64,000 bases of DNA from Apophysomyces variabilis (Eukaryota; Mucoromycota; Mucoromycetes; Mucorales; Mucoraceae). The translations under genes were made by a program, and so were the position numbers. Positions 59,956 through 64,000 of this stretch are shown one piece after another. The notes beneath the pieces were generated by a model. It saw nothing but the letters and a program-made list of their open reading frames with translations, was not told where the DNA came from and searched no databases. The stretch's first letter is position 1. Every line of letters begins with the position of its first letter. The DNA lies in assembly GCA_002749535.1 (NCBI GenBank), contig MZZL01000055.1:130453-194452 (forward strand). Direction: 5' to 3'.

Positions 59956-61758
59956 AGATCCTGTTAGATGTATAGATGTTATTTTTTGTACCATAACCTT
60001 TTTATTGAATGAATTATTCTGCTAAGCACAATGGCCATGGCAGCCTGCATGTCTGTTCCGGATCTTGATTCTGTATGAAAGGGTAATTAGCTGGTTCATA
60101 AGCAAATGTTACAGATACTGAACGAATTTGTTACAATTCTCGAGACTGGTTTTAACAACCTTTGGAAAACATACCACCCAACTCTGTGGCGAACAATAGT
60201 CATGAGCCCGTACCGCTGAAATTATCCAGTGCTTTCCCGTTAACTTCACACCTCTCTCTTGGCTTTCTCTTAGCTTTCTACCTCTCCACCTTTCCAGCAG
60301 GAACGGACGTCAGGGATTTAGCAAGGGAGCATCGTACGCTGCTTTTCTCCATCACACAACACCTGGTTAGGACTTGATGAGTGACCGAAGCATATGCAAA
60401 CAGATAGCATTATGTCCACTTGCGAAATGGACTCAGGGAGTCAAACGCTCAGGTAACGTGGCTCAATCAAAGGTTTGTAGACTACGATACAAACATGGAA
60501 CGTGAACCATCCTATATGTGTATCTATATCGGTTGAAGTGCATACAGGGGATGTTTACAGAAAATAGGGCGAAAGAGCGAAAAGGACTTGTCCCTTCCAT
60601 TTAAACGGATAGAATCATTCATAGGAAATCAACGGATATTTACGAATGACAATATCATACGGATGAGTAAAACAGACGTGTCGCATGGATTCGATACCTG
60701 TATACTACGATACACCAATAGAGAAACATAGAAAAGACAATGATTTTCTTCGTAGCGTATGAAAATGGCACGCAGACGGCAACGCTGGCGAACGCCGTCT
60801 ACAGGGCAAGTATGTAAGGTTTATATCAAAAACAAGCATCCTTCAGACTAGCATGGATTATTGTGCAACTCATACTTTTATTCTTTGACTGACGCAAAAC
60901 GCGTATGCAGCCAACTTAAACTTTGACATTCTTGTCAATTCAAAAGCAGTAGATTGTTCCATGCTTAGTAACACCTTTTCCTTTTAGTCGAGCCAATTCC
61001 GCTCTGATGCAAGTGATTAACAAGATTGATGCGATTGGTCGTTGCTTGTTATCATTCCATCAGCAAATTGTAAGTCAGTATTCCTACCATCCGAAGAGCA
61101 ACATGACAATATTGCGAAGCTTGTAAGATAGTCGTCGAACAAGCAATTGGATATGCAAGGATGTAGAGACGAACAATAGAAGCGTGCTCCTCGGTCTTGA
61201 CATAGACAGTTGAGCAAGCATAATGGTAAATTAGTTCGGGGAAAATTAAAGTAAAACACGAGCAAGGAGGTGATGATGTTGTGAGCAGAGAACATAATCA
61301 GTTAGGTCAGTAATAGGTCCCCTATTCGTGGTAGATGTCCGTATGTTGCTTGAGCCGCTGCCACATGTTTCATACTACCAAGTTCTCCCGAGAACCATGC
61401 AAGCTGGGTTTGTTCTGTCGGTTACCTTTCTATACCTGAATCTACGTCTTTATCACTATTACTTAGAGGATTTTATGGAACGAAGAGGCAGATGTCGAAT
61501 AAAATAGGCACGCATGAACAAGCACGCCCACAGATTTATGCCCCGATTGAATGAAATCAGTTTACGCTCAGGCGATGAGACGATCCCGAAGCCGATTCTT
61601 TAGATTATTGCCACGTGAGTATGCTTTATTAAGTAATCAAAGACCACAAAACTCTGTATCCTTATCACTTTGTTCTCGTGCAGCCTATTCTTTTCTAACT
61701 TAACTTTAACATACGCTTCTTTTCGCTTCCAAGCTCAGATTAGAGGGCAATAGAACAG
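59956..61758. other. intergenic between aldolase and DAG-lipase-like genes
   Basis: The 3' flank of the aldolase gene is A/T-rich to about 60020. A 71-codon plus frame (60162-60377) and a minus frame (61017-61295) have no support. C/T-rich leader sequence begins near 61675. Confidence 0.45.
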
Positions 61759-64000
61759 ATGTCTGCTACGTCTAGAGCATCGTCCAAGTTGCATTTTCAG
61801 GAACATAAAACGCCACCAGCAGCCTCTCCTCACAAACCCCCATTGCCACCACTTGCTGCTCCACTTGTATCACAGCCAGCGCCACCTCCTTCAACCGTGC
61901 CATCAAGGAGACTTTCGTTACCGAATCTCGTACAGCTAAAAGAAGAATGGGCACGTAGAGAATCGCTGCAGTCAAATACCTTGCCGCCTGGAAAGCTACA
62001 AGTACATTAACACTACAGCCAGAAATATCCCCTTAATCCTCACTGTTTTAGATTGATTTGTTGAACGTGCGTTCGGATGTCAATGTAAAACGACCGCTGA
62101 TGAGATTGCGCATGGGTTCACAGCATTACTTTTCTTCGCGATCAAAAGATACCAATGGTAACTGGAACGAAGGGTTTTTGTTTACAGTCTCCTATCATAA
62201 CCAATTGTTTGATATGATTGAGGTAAGCATGGAAACAAAAAGAGAAACGTTACGAGAGTAAGCTAAAATGTGTAATACGTAGTTTGACCTGTACGATAAA
62301 CGGAAAGGCTGGCGTTCCAAAACAAAGCACATTGGGAAAGCTAAGCTCAAAATTGCCAGGCTGAAAGGCCGCGACGAAGTTTTCCTCACGTAAGTTCAGC
62401 GTAACATACGTTCTTTGAAGCTGCTCATACTAGTTTTCATGCAAGATTTTTACCCATGTACGAATACCACATTCGACGCTATCTTCCAGCACACATTCAA
62501 CTCCCTCACAATTTCCTAAAGTCGCATATGCCAACCATGCCAAAATTTACCAATAATACCCGATCTTTTCAACAAAACTCTTCTCATTTGCATTATCAAC
62601 AGCATCCTAGCCATCGCAAAAATTCTATGACCCCCTATATCGGATCTATACAGATTAGAGTTCGATACGTCTTCCAAAAAGCATCCGAGCCTCATTCTGA
62701 AGAGCTCATGCCTGTATATTTACCGTTTAATCGTACTGGTGAATTTGACACCTACAGTATAGGTAGCAGTCGTGTCGATCGGAGCACACTTGCATCCACG
62801 AAGAGCAGAAATAGCACCACCAGTGTACACAGTAGCAGTAGTAGCAATTTATCGAGTTCAACCACGTACTCCGAGCATAGTAACCATAATGAGGATGGAT
62901 TTCATGACGCTGTGGAACCACACCTAACCTATGTTGACAACTTACGGAGTATACAGCTTTCGGACTCTCCGCAGGATTCATCTTCTACAAATAGCACTAG
63001 TGGCTCAAATCCTGTTCGCAGCGAATCCATCGTTGAACTAATGTTCGAACGAAGTCTGAAAAACGAATTAGGAAAGTTAAACGATTCTGCCAGCCGGAAA
63101 GGAGGAAGTCTGGATATGGATCAGTATGGTTTTTCTCAATGGGATGTGGATAATCGCAGTATCAACACAGCAAAAGAGAAGGAAGGTTCAGACGGTGCTA
63201 GTATTCGAAGCCATAATTTCGGTGATAAGAATTTCGCCTTCAAATGGATGAACGAGTCTTTTGAAGAGGTTGCCTTGTCACACCCCAGTTTGGATCGTAT
63301 GATCGGTTTGGTTGTCAGTCCACAGACACGCACGTTACTTCGAGCTGTTGTCAAGATGGCAAATGCTTTTGTAAGTCAGATGTTGATGACTACGGTTACT
63401 CACAATGTGACAGGGTCAAGGGTTCAAAATTACAGGCATGCAGTTATTGTCGTCATTATCGCTTTTGCAGACATTTTATGCAGATACTGCGCGGTGAGTT
63501 GACTACTGCTTATTTAATGTACCTTTCCTAATCCTTTTAGTTCCTACTTAGACCTCCACCAGCAGAGAAAATCACCGACTTGCAGTTTGTAGATGAAGCA
63601 TACTATTTTCTTGGCCATGCAATTATTGCTTATGTACGTGTCATTGTCATTTGAGCAATGGAAACCTAAATGGCTTCTAGGGATGGCGAGGACTTTCTTA
63701 TTTGGGAGATTACGCTAAATATCTGAAGGGTAAGCATGCTTAGACATAGTAAAACAGACTGACGGTTGCGCTACAGATGTGATGAAGACAAAGTCAAATA
63801 AGGAAGCCATCGTTCGCTTCCTCAAAATCCCTCCCGAGGATCTGCTTGGATATGAATATGGGCTGCGAAAAGGGGCCGTGTTCCAGCCAAGCTACTTTGT
63901 ATCTGTGGATCGGCTACACGAAGCTGTAGTGCTTGGTATTCGTGGCACATGGGTAATGTAATGAAACTCTTGACGAGGATTTGCTGATAGTCGAATAGAG
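61759..64000 (+). CDS. C2-domain diacylglycerol lipase-like protein (5' part)
   Basis: The model has exons 61759-62001, 62052-62222, 62283-62389, 62446-63370, 63414-63493, 63552-63633, 63681-63729 and 63779-63952, then an intron that may end near 63998. At least 610 residues are visible and the gene runs off the window. After a Pro-rich start comes a C2-like domain (KLQIDLLNVRSDVNVKRPLM, NWNEGFLFTV, FDLYDKRKGW, KHIGKAKLKI) interrupted by a long Ser/Asn-rich loop. Then GQGFKITGMQLLSSLSLLQT, GWRGLSYLGDYAKYLKD and the class 3 lipase entry YFVSVDRLHEAVVLGIRGTW. The catalytic GHSLG serine must lie beyond the edge. Fungal homologues are predicted sn-1 lipases on membranes; the substrate is not shown here. 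Confidence 0.85.

Noticed and set aside
59134..59994. 286-codon minus-strand frame
   Set aside because: It is exactly antisense to the last exon of the aldolase gene; strong C-ending codon bias removes stops from the opposite strand.

Overview
The window is nuclear DNA of a filamentous fungus, most likely an early-diverging Mucoromycota species of Mucorales type. The evidence is many short GT-AG introns (about 45-75 nt), A+T-rich intergenic DNA with poly-pyrimidine leaders, chitin deacetylases with GPI-type tails, a MATA-type HMG-box factor and relics of DD34E (IS630/Tc1-like) and Fanzor/TnpB-like elements. The genus cannot be named from the sequence alone. No tRNA, rRNA or CRISPR array was seen.

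Layout. 1-9.1 kb: a small zinc-ribbon gene (0.5 kb), then about 8 kb of gene-poor DNA with CA/CT microsatellites, a frameshifted unrecognised ORF (5.1-6.07 kb) and a decayed DD34E transposase (6.25-6.79 kb). 9.1-28.5 kb is gene-dense: a CINP-like gene and an UNC-45/Cro1-type myosin chaperone (divergent pair), UTP14 (ribosome biogenesis), a cPLA2-family lipase with a GC-AG intron, a small hypothetical gene, an RNF126-type RING E3 ligase, a type II membrane glycosyltransferase, a GPR1/FUN34/YaaH acetate/ammonium transporter and RNase P subunit RPP1/Rpp30. 29.4-42.5 kb holds three chitin deacetylase copies (one dead, one with two introns, one without introns) and an HMG-box gene. 44-47.3 kb carries a 1051-residue Barentsz/CASC3-type protein rich in GW/WG motifs. 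47.8-54.4 kb looks like mobile-element debris: a broken Fanzor/TnpB-like zinc-ribbon ORF, a terminal-repeat-like block also found at 32.35 kb, and unrecognised decayed ORFs. 55.4-64 kb returns to genes: a UBE2E-type ubiquitin-conjugating enzyme, class II fructose-bisphosphate aldolase, and the 5' part of a C2-domain diacylglycerol-lipase-like gene cut by the window edge.

The intact genes are mostly unrelated housekeeping functions (translation and RNA metabolism: UTP14, RPP1, Barentsz; ubiquitin: RNF126-like, UBE2E-like; lipid hydrolysis: cPLA2, DAGL; glycolysis: FBA; cell wall: chitin deacetylases). The local theme is duplication and divergence of chitin deacetylases, plus decayed mobile DNA between gene islands. 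Exon models were built by hand so that every coding frame closes. Splice sites are predictions.
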